A stretch of DNA of 64,000 bases from DSWT01 sp035415725 (GTDB lineage Bacteria > Chloroflexota > Anaerolineae > B4-G1 > SLSP01): assembly GCA_035415725.1 (NCBI GenBank), contig DAOOGN010000001.1, positions 62,001-126,000 on the forward strand, read 5' to 3'. Below the pieces are notes generated by a model. That model made no database searches, was not told the DNA's origin, and saw only the letters and a list, made by a program, of their open reading frames with translations. The position numbers were made by a program, and so were the translations under genes. This document shows, piece by piece, positions 50,136-60,178 of this stretch. How positions within the stretch are numbered: position 1 is the stretch's first letter; every line of letters starts with the position of its first letter.

Positions 50136-52334
50136 ATGTCTATGCAAACAAAAAAGCCCAAGACCTCACGCAGCCTGGCGGCGACGTTAGCGTCCGCTTT
50201 CTTGGGTTTGACTTTAGTCGCTCTGTTTATTGCCTACATCCCGCAACTGTTCTTTTTCATCCGAACAGGCAATCAGGCGATTGCCGGTGAGCAACAGTTG
50301 ATTGCCAAGGAGGCTGCTAATACGGTGGTTAGCTTTATCGAGGCTAAATTCGGCGTCTTGGAGACGGCGGCCAGACTTGGTTATCTTATTTCCACCTCTC
50401 GGGAAAATCAGAAAGAAATTCTGGCGAGCCTGCTGGGGTCGCAACCTGCCTTCCGCCAGTTGGCTTTTCTGGATGCGCAGGGATGGGAACTGGTCAGAAT
50501 CTCTCGGCTCTCGAAAAGCACTTCAGGAGATCTGATCGGTCGGGCTGGAAGTGGTTGGTTAGAGCAGGTGGCGCGGGGAGAAAGATATATTGGTCCGATT
50601 TACGTGGACGAAGCAACGAGCGAGCCACTGCTGGTCATGGCCGTTCCTGCCAGGGATGTTTTTGGCGATTTTCGTGGCGTGTTGTTGGCCGAAGTGAACC
50701 TGAAGTTTATGTGGGATCTGGTCGGCGCCTTGAAGGTTGGCGAGACCGGTCTGGCTTACGTGGTGGATCGACAGGGTAATCTGATTGCCTTCGGCGATGT
50801 CTCGCGCGTTTTGCAGAGCGAAAACGTCAGTCGCCTGGATTTGGTGGCAAAATTCGTTGCGGACCCGGTGCCGGCCGGTGAGGCTGTGACCGGTGGCTTT
50901 CAGGGGATCAATGGCTTCAGGGTGATAGGCACTTACGTCTCTCTGGGTGTGCCCGACTGGGCCGTGGTCACTGAATTGCCGGTACAGGAAGGAACGGCCT
51001 CCCTCATCCGCAGTATCTTGGCATCGCTAGGCGTGATGGTGATTGTCGCCGTCGTTGTCGCTAGAGTTGCCGTTTATATCGCCCGACGTCTTGCCGTGCC
51101 TTTGCTCAACTTGACGACCACCGCCGGCCGGATTGCTGGCGGGGAACTGAATCTACAAGCGGCGTTGCAAGGCCCCTCTGAAGTGGTGGATCTGGCGCGG
51201 GCTTTTAACACGATGACGGCGCAGTTGCGCGAGACGTTGACGGGCCTGGAACAGCGGGTCGCTGAACGCACCCAGGGCTTACTGACGGCGGCGGAAGTAT
51301 CGAGTGCTACAGCGGCCGTGCTTGATCTCGACAAGTTGTTGCCTCAGATCGTCGAGTTAGTGCGAGAGCGTTTCCAATTGTACTATGTGGGGCTGTTCCT
51401 GACGGATGAAGCCGGCGAATATGCCGTCTTGCGCGCCGGTACAGGTGAGGCCGGACGCGCCATGTTGGCGCGTCAGCACCGGTTGCGTATTGGTGGTGAC
51501 TCGATGATTGGTCGTTGCGTGTTGACAGGGCAGGCTGATATTCAACTCGATGTCGGTGAAGCAGCGGTCCACTTTAGCAATCCCGATCTGCCGGATACAC
51601 GTTCTGAATTGGCTTTGCCTTTGCGTGCGGGTGACCAAATTATCGGGGCGATGACAGTACAGAGTGAGCACGAGGCGTTCTTCTCTCAGGCAGATGTGTC
51701 CGTGATGCAGACTGTGGCCGATCAGGTCGCGAATGCTGTGCGCAACGCTCGCCTGTTCCAGCAACTACAGGCCAGCCTGGAAGCTGAAAGGCGTGCCTAC
51801 GGCGAATTGGCCAGCGATGCATGGCGCAGCCTGTTGCAGTACCGCTCTGAACTGGGATTTGTGAGTGACGGTCAGAAAACCGTACAGCGAGCCGATGTCT
51901 GGCGACCGGAAATGGAAACTGCCTTGCACACCGCTCAAGTTGTGCCGGGCCAAGGTGATGCGCCGACGGTAGCTATCCCGATCAAAGTGCGCGACCAGGT
52001 CATCGGGGTAGTCGATGGTTGCAAACCTGATGGCAGCGAATGGACCCAGGAAGAGATCGATATGCTATCGGCACTGACCGAGCAGTTGAACGTCGCGTTG
52101 GAAAGCGCGCGGTTGTATCAAGACACCCAACGTCGCGCCACCCGCGAGCGTATGATCGGCGAAGTGACCGGACGGATCCGTGAGACGCTGAACGTGGAGG
52201 CTGTGCTCAAGACGGCTGTCGACGAAATCCGTCAGGCACTGCAACTGGAACGTCTGGTCGTGCGCCTGGGGACGCCGGATGAAGACACCGTTCAGCCCGC
52301 CGAGAAAGGATACCAAGATGTGGAACAAGATTAA
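50136..52334 (+). CDS. Cache-HAMP-GAF sensor protein (732 aa)
   Basis: TM1 (15-37) and TM2 (290-312) flank an extracytoplasmic dCache domain (GSQPAFRQLAFLDAQGWE, ERYIGPIYVD, GETGLAYVVDRQGNLIA). HAMP (313-370) follows with a shortened coil, then GAF (383-545; YAVLRAGTGEAGRAML, SMIGRCV, TRSELALPLR), the abbreviated GAF (555-665) and the stub (672-720, RIRETLNVEAVLKTAVDEI). It lies 27 bp after the lipoprotein gene, which may deliver ligand to the Cache domain. A TTG at 50118 is in frame, but the ATG at 50136 has AGAGGTGG upstream. Paralogue of 28841-31186. No kinase domain. Confidence 0.83.
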   Translation: MSMQTKKPKTSRSLAATLASAFLGLTLVALFIAYIPQLFFFIRTGNQAIAGEQQLIAKEAANTVVSFIEAKFGVLETAARLGYLISTSRENQKEILASLLGSQPAFRQLAFLDAQGWELVRISRLSKSTSGDLIGRAGSGWLEQVARGERYIGPIYVDEATSEPLLVMAVPARDVFGDFRGVLLAEVNLKFMWDLVGALKVGETGLAYVVDRQGNLIAFGDVSRVLQSENVSRLDLVAKFVADPVPAGEAVTGGFQGINGFRVIGTYVSLGVPDWAVVTELPVQEGTASLIRSILASLGVMVIVAVVVARVAVYIARRLAVPLLNLTTTAGRIAGGELNLQAALQGPSEVVDLARAFNTMTAQLRETLTGLEQRVAERTQGLLTAAEVSSATAAVLDLDKLLPQIVELVRERFQLYYVGLFLTDEAGEYAVLRAGTGEAGRAMLARQHRLRIGGDSMIGRCVLTGQADIQLDVGEAAVHFSNPDLPDTRSELALPLRAGDQIIGAMTVQSEHEAFFSQADVSVMQTVADQVANAVRNARLFQQLQASLEAERRAYGELASDAWRSLLQYRSELGFVSDGQKTVQRADVWRPEMETALHTAQVVPGQGDAPTVAIPIKVRDQVIGVVDGCKPDGSEWTQEEIDMLSALTEQLNVALESARLYQDTQRRATRERMIGEVTGRIRETLNVEAVLKTAVDEIRQALQLERLVVRLGTPDEDTVQPAEKGYQDVEQD

Positions 52335-54030
52335 GCAGTTTCTTGCCCCCCCTGTCTTTGCCGCTGACGAGGATAAAACTCGCACCGCGGCCTTGCTCAA
52401 TCCGCTGATTCTGAGCGTGTTTGTGGTGGACATCATCGGTGCTGTGGCGACCGTATTGGTCTTCGCGCAGAAATTAGGCAGTGGCATTGTGGTGGGGTTG
52501 ATCTTTTTGGTATTGTTGACTGCCAAACTCTTCTTGCAATATGGAAGGGCACGGTTGGCCGGCATTGTTTTTATTGTTGGAATATGGTTGCTGTCCAGCG
52601 CCGTCATAGTGTTTTCCGGGGGACGCAGCATGATCGCTGCGGCTTATGTCAGTTTGACCGTCATTGTGGGGTTGGTTCTCGGACAAGGCCCTGCCATCAG
52701 GTTTGCCATTATCAACAGCGTGTTAAGTTTGGGGCTGGTGATTGCTGAGGCTGTGGGTGTGACCTTGCCGCTCTTGTTTCCGGTGCCGTTGGCATCGAAC
52801 TGGGTGATGTTGAGCATTGCCTTGGCAATGGCCGTCGCGCCGCTTAACCTGGCATTGAACAGCCTGAACGCGGCCTTGAACCGTGCACGGCGCTATGCTG
52901 CCGAAGCGGAGCAACAGCGCCAGCAGATTGAGGCTTTGGCCGAGGCGCGGGCGCTCGAACTGAAGCGCCGCACTGCCTACCTCGATGCCGCTACCCAAAT
53001 CGCCACCGAGATCGCCGCGGTAGAACGCAATCCCCTCGCCCTCCTGCAACGCGCTGCCGAGGTGATCAGCCGGCAATTCGGTTTTTATCATACAGGGGTC
53101 TTTTTGCTGGATGATAGTGGGCAGTGGGCTGTGTTGCAGGCAGCCTCCGGCGAAGGGGGACAGCGCATGATGCAGCGTGGGCACCGCTTGCGCGTTGGTA
53201 CAGAAGGCATTGTCGGCGCGGTAGCGGCCTATGGGCAATATCGCGTGGTGCAAGACGTCGGCGCCGATGGAGTTTTCTTCGATAACCCGGATTTGCCCGC
53301 AACGCACTCCGAAATGGCTTTGCCGCTGCGCGCGCGCGGTGAGATCCTCGGCGTGCTCGACGTGCAAAGTACGGTCCCCACCGCCTTTACTGATGAAGAT
53401 GTATATGTGCTGCAGGCGTTGGCCGATCAGATCTCTGTAGCGGTGAGCAGTGCGCGTCTCTCCCGCCAGGTCGAAGAGAGCATCGCCGCCGAGCGGCGCG
53501 CCTATGGTCAAGTGGTCGGCCAAGCGTGGCGTGATCTGCTCCGCGTGCGTCCTGACCTGGCTTTTGCCAGCGACGAGCGCGGCGTTGCGCCTTTCACAAC
53601 CTGGGAGCCGCAGATGACAGCGGCGTTGCAAACCGGTCAAGTCGTCGGTGCTGGCGATGATCTGGCTATCCCTATCCGCGTGCGCGATCAAGTGATCGGC
53701 GTGATTGACGGGCATAAATCCGCGGGGACGGCGTGGTCTGAGGAAGAAATCGCTCTGCTGCAAACACTGACCGAGCAATTGAGCGTCGCTCTCGAAGGGG
53801 CGCAGCTCTACGAAGACACCCAACGTCGCGCCGCCCGTGAGCAGTTGGCGCGCGAGATCACGGCGGAAATGCGGCGTTCATTGGACGTTACGACCGTGCT
53901 GCAAACGGCGCTTCATCAACTACGCGCTGCGCTGGGTCTCACCGAAGCCGAGGTATGGATCGAGGAAGCGTCTGCAGAGACCTCCCCCATTCCCCCGGGG
54001 CCAACGGGGAGGATTAAGGGCGGGATGTGA
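52318..54030 (+). CDS. Membrane GAF sensor protein, MWxxIKQFLAPPVF type (570 aa)
   Basis: The N-terminal MWNKIKQFLAPPVF, an acidic patch (ADEDKTRTAA) and about six TM helices (25-180) match 45490-47172. GAF (about 222-380) has WAVLQAASGEGGQRMM and GIVGAV. In place of TRSE this GAF reads ATHSEMALPL. The abbreviated GAF (395-495) and stub (500-555, MRRSLDVTTVLQTALHQLR) follow, with a short Pro/Gly tail. The ATG at 52318 has AAAGGA 7 bases upstream and overlaps the preceding gene by 17 bases; the longer frame from 52279 lies within that gene. No output domain. Confidence 0.82.
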   Translation: MWNKIKQFLAPPVFAADEDKTRTAALLNPLILSVFVVDIIGAVATVLVFAQKLGSGIVVGLIFLVLLTAKLFLQYGRARLAGIVFIVGIWLLSSAVIVFSGGRSMIAAAYVSLTVIVGLVLGQGPAIRFAIINSVLSLGLVIAEAVGVTLPLLFPVPLASNWVMLSIALAMAVAPLNLALNSLNAALNRARRYAAEAEQQRQQIEALAEARALELKRRTAYLDAATQIATEIAAVERNPLALLQRAAEVISRQFGFYHTGVFLLDDSGQWAVLQAASGEGGQRMMQRGHRLRVGTEGIVGAVAAYGQYRVVQDVGADGVFFDNPDLPATHSEMALPLRARGEILGVLDVQSTVPTAFTDEDVYVLQALADQISVAVSSARLSRQVEESIAAERRAYGQVVGQAWRDLLRVRPDLAFASDERGVAPFTTWEPQMTAALQTGQVVGAGDDLAIPIRVRDQVIGVIDGHKSAGTAWSEEEIALLQTLTEQLSVALEGAQLYEDTQRRAAREQLAREITAEMRRSLDVTTVLQTALHQLRAALGLTEAEVWIEEASAETSPIPPGPTGRIKGGM

Positions 54031-54045
54031 ACGAAGAGGAAAATT

Positions 54046-55863
54046 ATGTTCGAGCGGATTAGAAAATACTTCACATTGCCGGTTTTTGACGACGACGAAC
54101 GGACGCGCCGCACACGGTTGCTCATCTCCATCCTGGTACCTTTGGCGGTGATGGCTGTCCTGGCGGTTATCGTGATGATAGTGTTGTCCGGTTTCCCTCA
54201 AAGGTTAGCGGATGCGAACATCATCATCGTTGCAGTCGCTATCGTTGCCGCCGTGTTGATTGCCTTCCCGCTCGTCCGCCGCAGGCCTCCCACCGGTCTG
54301 TCCATAGGCCTGCTCACCTTGCTGTGGCTGGTGACCACCGCTTGGCTGCGGTTTACGGAGGGACTTAGCGGTGGTCATACGAGCTCTGGTTATGTGTTGA
54401 TAATTGTGCTGGCCGGTTTGTTGCTCGGTCCACGTGGCGCGATAGTGTACGCAGCGCTATCGCTTATGGCGATTATAAGTACAGGCTATGCCGAAAACCG
54501 TGGTTTGATCCCCGGTCGTACAGGCGTTAGCACAGCGGATGCGTTGATCATCAGCGGCGTTGTGGCGTTGACGGGTGTTTTTCTACGTTACGCTGTGAAG
54601 AGCATGCAAGACGCAATTGACCACGCCCGTCGTTCGGCGCAGGCGCTGGCGGAGGCTAATAGCGAGCTGGAAGCGATTCGTCGCTCGCTGGAAGAGCGTG
54701 TAGCAGCCCGCACACAGGATTTGCGGTCCCGTTCGGCATTATTGCTGACCGCTATCGAACTGGGGCGTACCGCAGCCTCCCTGCACGACCTCGATGAATT
54801 ATTAGCCCGTATGCCAGCGATGATTGCCGCGCAGACAGGCCTTTATCACGTAGGCATCTTTTTGGCGGATGAGTATGGGGAATTCGTTGTCTTGCGTGGA
54901 ACAAACAGCCCTGAGGGGCGACAGTTGATGGCAGTCAATTACCATGCAGCCGTGAATGAGCCGGGCTTCCTCGGTACGGTGGTGGCGAAACATGAACCGC
55001 GTCTGGCGCTGGATGTGGGGCCGGGGGCGGTGTCGTTCATCAATTCCCCGTTTCCCCATACGCGCTCGCAGTTGACCTTGCCGCTGATGGCCGGGGATCG
55101 CCTGGTCGGTGCCTTGGATTTGCACAGCACGGAAAGCGATGCCTTTACCGACCAGATGATTGAGATTATGCGTCTGCTGGCCGATCAGATAGCGATTGCG
55201 ATTGAAGGGGCGCAACTGTTCGCCCAAAGCCAGACGGCGCTGGAAGCAGAACGCCGGGCGTATGGGCAGGTCAGCCGCGAAGCCTGGCGGGAGATGTCAC
55301 GTGCTGAAGGCGCTTTGCGTTTTCTCTCTGACGCGCCGGGGATCGTTCGCCCGGCTTCCGGAGAAAGAGCCGCTGTGATGGAACGGGCGCGGCAGGCCGG
55401 CCAGTTGATCACAGAGGAAGAGTCTACCTTGGCCGCGCCCATCCAGGTGCGTGAGGGTGTGAACATCGGCGCGTTGCGGCTGCGCAAACCGGAGTGGAGC
55501 GCAGATGAGATCGCGTTGGTGGAGACGTTGACCGAGCAACTCGGCGCGGCACTGGAAAGCGCGCGGCTGTATCAAGAAACCCAACGCCGCGAGGCGCGAG
55601 AGCGTATCACCCGTGAGATTACCGAGGACATACGCCGTTCTGTGGAGATCGAGACGATTTTGCGCTCTGCCGTGACCCATCTCGGCGAGGCTCTGGGTGT
55701 GCCGCGTACCTACGTGCGCCTGATGTTAGAGGAAACGGATTTACCTTCCGCCGCCTTCATGGGCCTGGATGTAGCTCCGGCGCCATCGCCGGCAGCAGAG
55801 CCGCCGGCGGAGGATGATGACGCCGCCGCGGGTGGGCAAGGAGAAGAACACCATGAGTCCTAA
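54046..55863 (+). CDS. Membrane GAF sensor protein with acidic tail (605 aa)
   Basis: MFERIRKYFTLPVFDDDE is a divergent version of the MWxxIKQFLAPPVF start. About six TM helices (25-195), a coiled coil and a GAF (about 230-390) of unusual type (GTNSPEGRQLM, GFLGTV, TRSQLTLPLM) follow, then the abbreviated GAF (405-505) and stub (510-562). Beyond the stub is a unique tail of about 40 residues rich in Ala, Pro, Asp and Glu (PAPSPAAEPPAEDDDAAAG), probably disordered. AGAGGA lies 6 bases before the ATG. The end overlaps the next start by 11 bases. Confidence 0.8.
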   Translation: MFERIRKYFTLPVFDDDERTRRTRLLISILVPLAVMAVLAVIVMIVLSGFPQRLADANIIIVAVAIVAAVLIAFPLVRRRPPTGLSIGLLTLLWLVTTAWLRFTEGLSGGHTSSGYVLIIVLAGLLLGPRGAIVYAALSLMAIISTGYAENRGLIPGRTGVSTADALIISGVVALTGVFLRYAVKSMQDAIDHARRSAQALAEANSELEAIRRSLEERVAARTQDLRSRSALLLTAIELGRTAASLHDLDELLARMPAMIAAQTGLYHVGIFLADEYGEFVVLRGTNSPEGRQLMAVNYHAAVNEPGFLGTVVAKHEPRLALDVGPGAVSFINSPFPHTRSQLTLPLMAGDRLVGALDLHSTESDAFTDQMIEIMRLLADQIAIAIEGAQLFAQSQTALEAERRAYGQVSREAWREMSRAEGALRFLSDAPGIVRPASGERAAVMERARQAGQLITEEESTLAAPIQVREGVNIGALRLRKPEWSADEIALVETLTEQLGAALESARLYQETQRREARERITREITEDIRRSVEIETILRSAVTHLGEALGVPRTYVRLMLEETDLPSAAFMGLDVAPAPSPAAEPPAEDDDAAAGGQGEEHHES

Positions 55864-58800
55864 AAATAAAACTCAGGCCGATGACCGGTTGGATTCCTCG
55901 CTTACGGAGACATCTGTAGGGGGGGAAGCGGCTGCCGCTACTCAGGCATTGCAGGACCTGGAAGCGCGCTATGCTTTCCTACGGCAACTCTTGGATCTCA
56001 ATCCGAATTTCTTCTTCGTGCGCGATCGTGAGGGGCGTTTTGTCTTTGCCAACAAAGCTCTGGCCGACGCTTATGGCACCACGGTGGAAGCCTTGATCGG
56101 GAAGACGGACGCCGATTTCAACGCCAATCTCAAGGAAGTGGAAGCCATCCGGCAAAGCGACCTGGAGGTGATGGAATCTTTGCAGGAAAGATTTATCGCC
56201 GAAAGCCCCATTCTACGCAAGGGACGTTGGATGCAGACGACCAAACTGCCGATTGTGGATGCCCAGGGGGTGGCGCAGCAGGTACTCGGTATCTCCGCCG
56301 ACATCACCGAACGTGTTCAGATGGAGGAAACCATCCGGGCGTCGCTGGAACGTCGTGGACGCCAGGTACAGACCGTTACCGAAGTCGCCCAGGAAATCGC
56401 CTCGGCCACAGCCTTGGATGAGCTGTTCCGCCGCGTCGTTACCCTGGTCAAAGAGCGTTTTGGCTACTATCACGCGCAAATTTTCCGTTATGACGCCGCC
56501 GCGCGGGCGATGCGTCTGGTGAGCGGTTACGGCGTCGTGGGACAGCGTATGTTGGCTGCCGGCCATTACTTGCCGATGGGACGGGGAGTGGTCGGCACAG
56601 CAGCCGCGACCGGACGGCCGGTGCTGGCATCTGATGTGACCCGCGACCCCGATTGGGTGCCCAATACTTTCCTGCCGGCTACGCGCGGCGAACTGGCCGT
56701 CCCCATCAAATTGCGCGACCAGGTCCTGGGCGTTCTCGATGTGCAGAGCAACGTCACCGGCGCCTTAACGACCGAAGATCAACTGTTGCTCGAGGGCCTG
56801 TGTGGTCAGATTGCCATTGCCATCCAGAGTACCCAATTACTTGAATCGGCCAACACCTTCCGCCAGGTGATTGAGTCCTCTGGACAGGGTATCTGTATGG
56901 CAACATTGGAGGGCGTTTTGACGTATGCCAATCCGGCCTATCGCGCCCTGGTTGGCTTGACAGACCCGGAGACATTGCCGGGACAACCCTTCCTCGCTCA
57001 TTATCCTGAGATACTCCAGGGGCGTGTGCGTGAGGAAATTATGCCGGAGGTGTTGGCGAAAGGACAGTGGCAGGGTGAACTGGCCTTGTTGTCGGCGAGT
57101 GGTGAGGTGATTCCCACATTGGATATCCTGACCCTGGTGCGCGACGAACAGGGCGAACCCCGTTATCTGGTACGCCAGGTTACCGACATCACTGCACGCA
57201 AGGCGATGGAGGATGCCCTGGCAACGGAACGTCAGTTGTTGCATGCACTGCTGGATAACGTGCCGGATCACATCTATTTCAAAGACGCCGAAAGCCGTTT
57301 TATCCGCATCAGCAGCGCTAATGCCCGCTGGCTCAATCTGGAGAATCCCTCGCAGGCGCTAGGAAAAACGGACTTTGACTTTTTCGGTGCTGAACATGCC
57401 GAGAAAGCCTATGCCGACGAACGTCACATCCTGGCTACCGGCCAGCCTATGCTCGATATGGAAGAGAAGGAGGTATGGCCGGATGGACATGAGACGTGGG
57501 TATCCACCTCCAAGATGCCGCTGCGTGATACTGAAGGGCGCATCGTGGGCACTTTCGGCATCTCGACCGACATCACGGCGCGGAAGCTGGCCGAAATCGA
57601 ACGCGACCGGGCGTTGCGTAATATAGAGGTGCAGTCCCAGCAACTGAGCAACACCCTGACCGATATGACGCGCATCCAGGAGACCATGGCGGCTTTGACC
57701 GCGGCACTTACGTTTGAGGAAGCCGTCAACATCCTGCTATCCTCCGTAGTCGCGGCAGTCCAGGCCGACCGGGTCAGTATGTTCTTGATCAATAATGAAC
57801 ATATGACCCGCGTGGGTTTGTATCCTGGCGCTGAAACACAGCGCGCGCAGATTGGTGAAGCGCTGCCGCTGTCAAATTACCCCTTGACCAGACAGGTGGT
57901 TGAAACGCGCCGCCCGCGGGTCGTTGCCGGCGACTCGCCGGAACTTCAGGAACACGAACGGCGCGCTTTTGCCGCTGCTGGAATTGTGGCCCAAGCCATG
58001 GTCCCCCTCATAGGGCGTGAAGGTGTCGTGGGGCTCTTGGCGGTCAATCTCATGACCTCCAAGAGCGCCTTTACCGACCACGATGTGCAGATATTGCAAA
58101 TGTTGGCCGATCAAACTGCACTTGCCATCGAGAACATTCGATTGCTGGAGCGGACGCGCGTGCGCGCCGAGCGGGAGCGGCTGGTTCGTACCGTCATTGA
58201 CCGGATTCGGCGCGGTACGGACCGCGATGCCATTATGCGCACGACGCTCCAGGAACTGGTGCAGATGCTCGACGCCTCTAAAGCCGTGATGCGTCTGGGC
58301 AACCGCGAGCAACTATTGTCGGCTCCAGGAGTGTCAACGTCGGCGTATGTTTATGCCAAAGGTGTGGACGGACTACGGACGGTTGCGGGCGATGATCGGG
58401 CCCTGGAGTTGGCAGCGCTGGTGGAAGCCGTGACGCAGGCAGCCACGGTTGCTAAGAAAGACCCTGCCGAAGGCCAGACGCTTGCCTTGCCTGTCACGTG
58501 GGGCGGTGAGACGATCGGCGTGCTGGGTTTTACCCGCCCGTTCGACCGCCCGTTGGATGATGACGAGATTGCAGCCGTCGAAGAGATCGTCGAACAGGCC
58601 GCCCTGGCCTTGGAGAACCAGCGGCTCTTCGATGAGACGCAGCGCGCCCGCGCGTTGTTGAGCAAACAAATCCGTGAATTGGACTGTCTGAACGACATCG
58701 GCCGCAAGATTGCCGAGTCGCCGGCGGTCCCTGACCTGTTGCAATGGACGGCGGAACGGATCCCTGCGGCCATGCAATACGCGGAGGTGTGTATCGCAGT

Positions 58801-60178
58801 GATTGAATACGCGGGACAGTTTTACGGGAATATCGAGGCTATTGACATGGCCCGCCAGATGGTTAACGGTTTGCGCAGCGGCGACGAAGAGGTAGGACGT
58901 GTCGTTGTGGCCTACACCGAAGATCACGTTTTCCTGGATGGCGAGAGCGCCTTGTTGGGTGATATTAGCCGACGTTTGACCGGCTACATTGAGAACCGCC
59001 AACTCCTGGAACAAACCGAGGCGCGCGCCGTGTATGAGCAGGCATTGCTTGAAATCGCCGGCAAAATTGGGACAAGTGAAGACATGGAGGGCTTACTGGC
59101 CTCCCTTTCTGAAACCATCGTTCCTCTGCGCCGTTTGGCGCCGGTGGATTGGATGTCGGTAGCGGCGTATACTCCCGGTGAATCGGCGGTGACGATCTTC
59201 ACTGTGCCGTTGGAAGCTGAAGTCGGGCCTTTGAGTTTGCCGGCAACTCGCCTGGCCGTGGAGAATTCTGCGCCCGGTTGGGTCATCACCCACCAGAAGC
59301 CGTGGATAGAAGCGGATATGCGGCAGAAGATGACTTTCCCTGAAGATGCGGATTGGGTAGCGGCGGGAATTGTTTCACGGCTGCTTTTGCCGTTGCAGTT
59401 CGGCGATCAATTGGTAGGGACTTTGAATATGGGCAGCCGACAACCGCGGGCTTTCACCCAGGAGCATGGGATCTTGCTGGGACAACTGGCTAACCAGTTG
59501 GCTCAAGCGATGGAACGCACGCGATTGTTGCAAAACACCCGCGCGGCGCTGGCGGCTGAGGCTGAAACGCACCGTAGCTACGAACGCCGTGAATGGCAAA
59601 CATACCTGCAAGAAAACCGCAAACTCCGTCAAAATACCTTTGTGTATGACGCTGTGACTCAGTCCGCTACCGATGCAGATCAGGTGGCCGTCCGCCCCGA
59701 TTTTTGGCGCCCGGAGATGGTGCGTTCTTTGCGCGAAGCCGCCCCGGTGACGACCTACGATGAGGTTCATGCCGCACCCATGGGGGATGGCGAGCCTGCC
59801 CCGACGACAGAAAAACGGTCCGGTCTGGCTATTCCCATCGAAATGCGCGGTCAGGTGATTGGAGTACTGGGGGTTGAAGACCCTGAAGGGCGGTGGCGCG
59901 GCTCTCCCGATCAATTGGCCTTGATCCAGTCTGTCGCCCAGCAATTGGGTCAGGCATTGGAGAGTGCGCGTCTGCTCGAAGCGACACAACGGCGTGCCGC
60001 CCGTGAGCAGCGCGCGCGTGAGATCACCGACACCATTCGCGCTGCCCCCACCATCGAAGACGCAGTGAAGCGGGCTATCCAGGAAATCGCGCACGTTCTC
60101 AATGCTTCTGAAACAGTCGCCCGCCTGGGAACGGAAAACCTGTTGACGCCCCGTGAGGAAGGAGAGACTTATGAATAA
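55853..60178 (+). CDS. Cytoplasmic multi-PAS/multi-GAF sensor protein (1441 aa)
   Basis: No TM or signal sequence is present. Domains in order: PAS (42-155), GAF of the GYGVVGQRML/GVVGTAAATG subtype (174-330), PAS (336-455), PAS (462-580, PDHIYFKDAESRF), GAF (606-765). Next come a stub-like piece (766-820, RIRRGTDRDAIMRTTLQEL) continued by an abbreviated GAF-like part (830-925), a divergent GAF (930-1060), another GAF (1063-1220), the usual abbreviated GAF (1245-1370) and the terminal stub (1378-1425). The internal stub-then-rest order is canonical and is not seen in the other proteins. The ATG at 55853 has AAGGAG 8 bases upstream. It lacks kinase, cyclase or GGDEF domains. A related PAS pair is in 36970-41208. 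Confidence 0.82.
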   Translation: MSPKNKTQADDRLDSSLTETSVGGEAAAATQALQDLEARYAFLRQLLDLNPNFFFVRDREGRFVFANKALADAYGTTVEALIGKTDADFNANLKEVEAIRQSDLEVMESLQERFIAESPILRKGRWMQTTKLPIVDAQGVAQQVLGISADITERVQMEETIRASLERRGRQVQTVTEVAQEIASATALDELFRRVVTLVKERFGYYHAQIFRYDAAARAMRLVSGYGVVGQRMLAAGHYLPMGRGVVGTAAATGRPVLASDVTRDPDWVPNTFLPATRGELAVPIKLRDQVLGVLDVQSNVTGALTTEDQLLLEGLCGQIAIAIQSTQLLESANTFRQVIESSGQGICMATLEGVLTYANPAYRALVGLTDPETLPGQPFLAHYPEILQGRVREEIMPEVLAKGQWQGELALLSASGEVIPTLDILTLVRDEQGEPRYLVRQVTDITARKAMEDALATERQLLHALLDNVPDHIYFKDAESRFIRISSANARWLNLENPSQALGKTDFDFFGAEHAEKAYADERHILATGQPMLDMEEKEVWPDGHETWVSTSKMPLRDTEGRIVGTFGISTDITARKLAEIERDRALRNIEVQSQQLSNTLTDMTRIQETMAALTAALTFEEAVNILLSSVVAAVQADRVSMFLINNEHMTRVGLYPGAETQRAQIGEALPLSNYPLTRQVVETRRPRVVAGDSPELQEHERRAFAAAGIVAQAMVPLIGREGVVGLLAVNLMTSKSAFTDHDVQILQMLADQTALAIENIRLLERTRVRAERERLVRTVIDRIRRGTDRDAIMRTTLQELVQMLDASKAVMRLGNREQLLSAPGVSTSAYVYAKGVDGLRTVAGDDRALELAALVEAVTQAATVAKKDPAEGQTLALPVTWGGETIGVLGFTRPFDRPLDDDEIAAVEEIVEQAALALENQRLFDETQRARALLSKQIRELDCLNDIGRKIAESPAVPDLLQWTAERIPAAMQYAEVCIAVIEYAGQFYGNIEAIDMARQMVNGLRSGDEEVGRVVVAYTEDHVFLDGESALLGDISRRLTGYIENRQLLEQTEARAVYEQALLEIAGKIGTSEDMEGLLASLSETIVPLRRLAPVDWMSVAAYTPGESAVTIFTVPLEAEVGPLSLPATRLAVENSAPGWVITHQKPWIEADMRQKMTFPEDADWVAAGIVSRLLLPLQFGDQLVGTLNMGSRQPRAFTQEHGILLGQLANQLAQAMERTRLLQNTRAALAAEAETHRSYERREWQTYLQENRKLRQNTFVYDAVTQSATDADQVAVRPDFWRPEMVRSLREAAPVTTYDEVHAAPMGDGEPAPTTEKRSGLAIPIEMRGQVIGVLGVEDPEGRWRGSPDQLALIQSVAQQLGQALESARLLEATQRRAAREQRAREITDTIRAAPTIEDAVKRAIQEIAHVLNASETVARLGTENLLTPREEGETYE

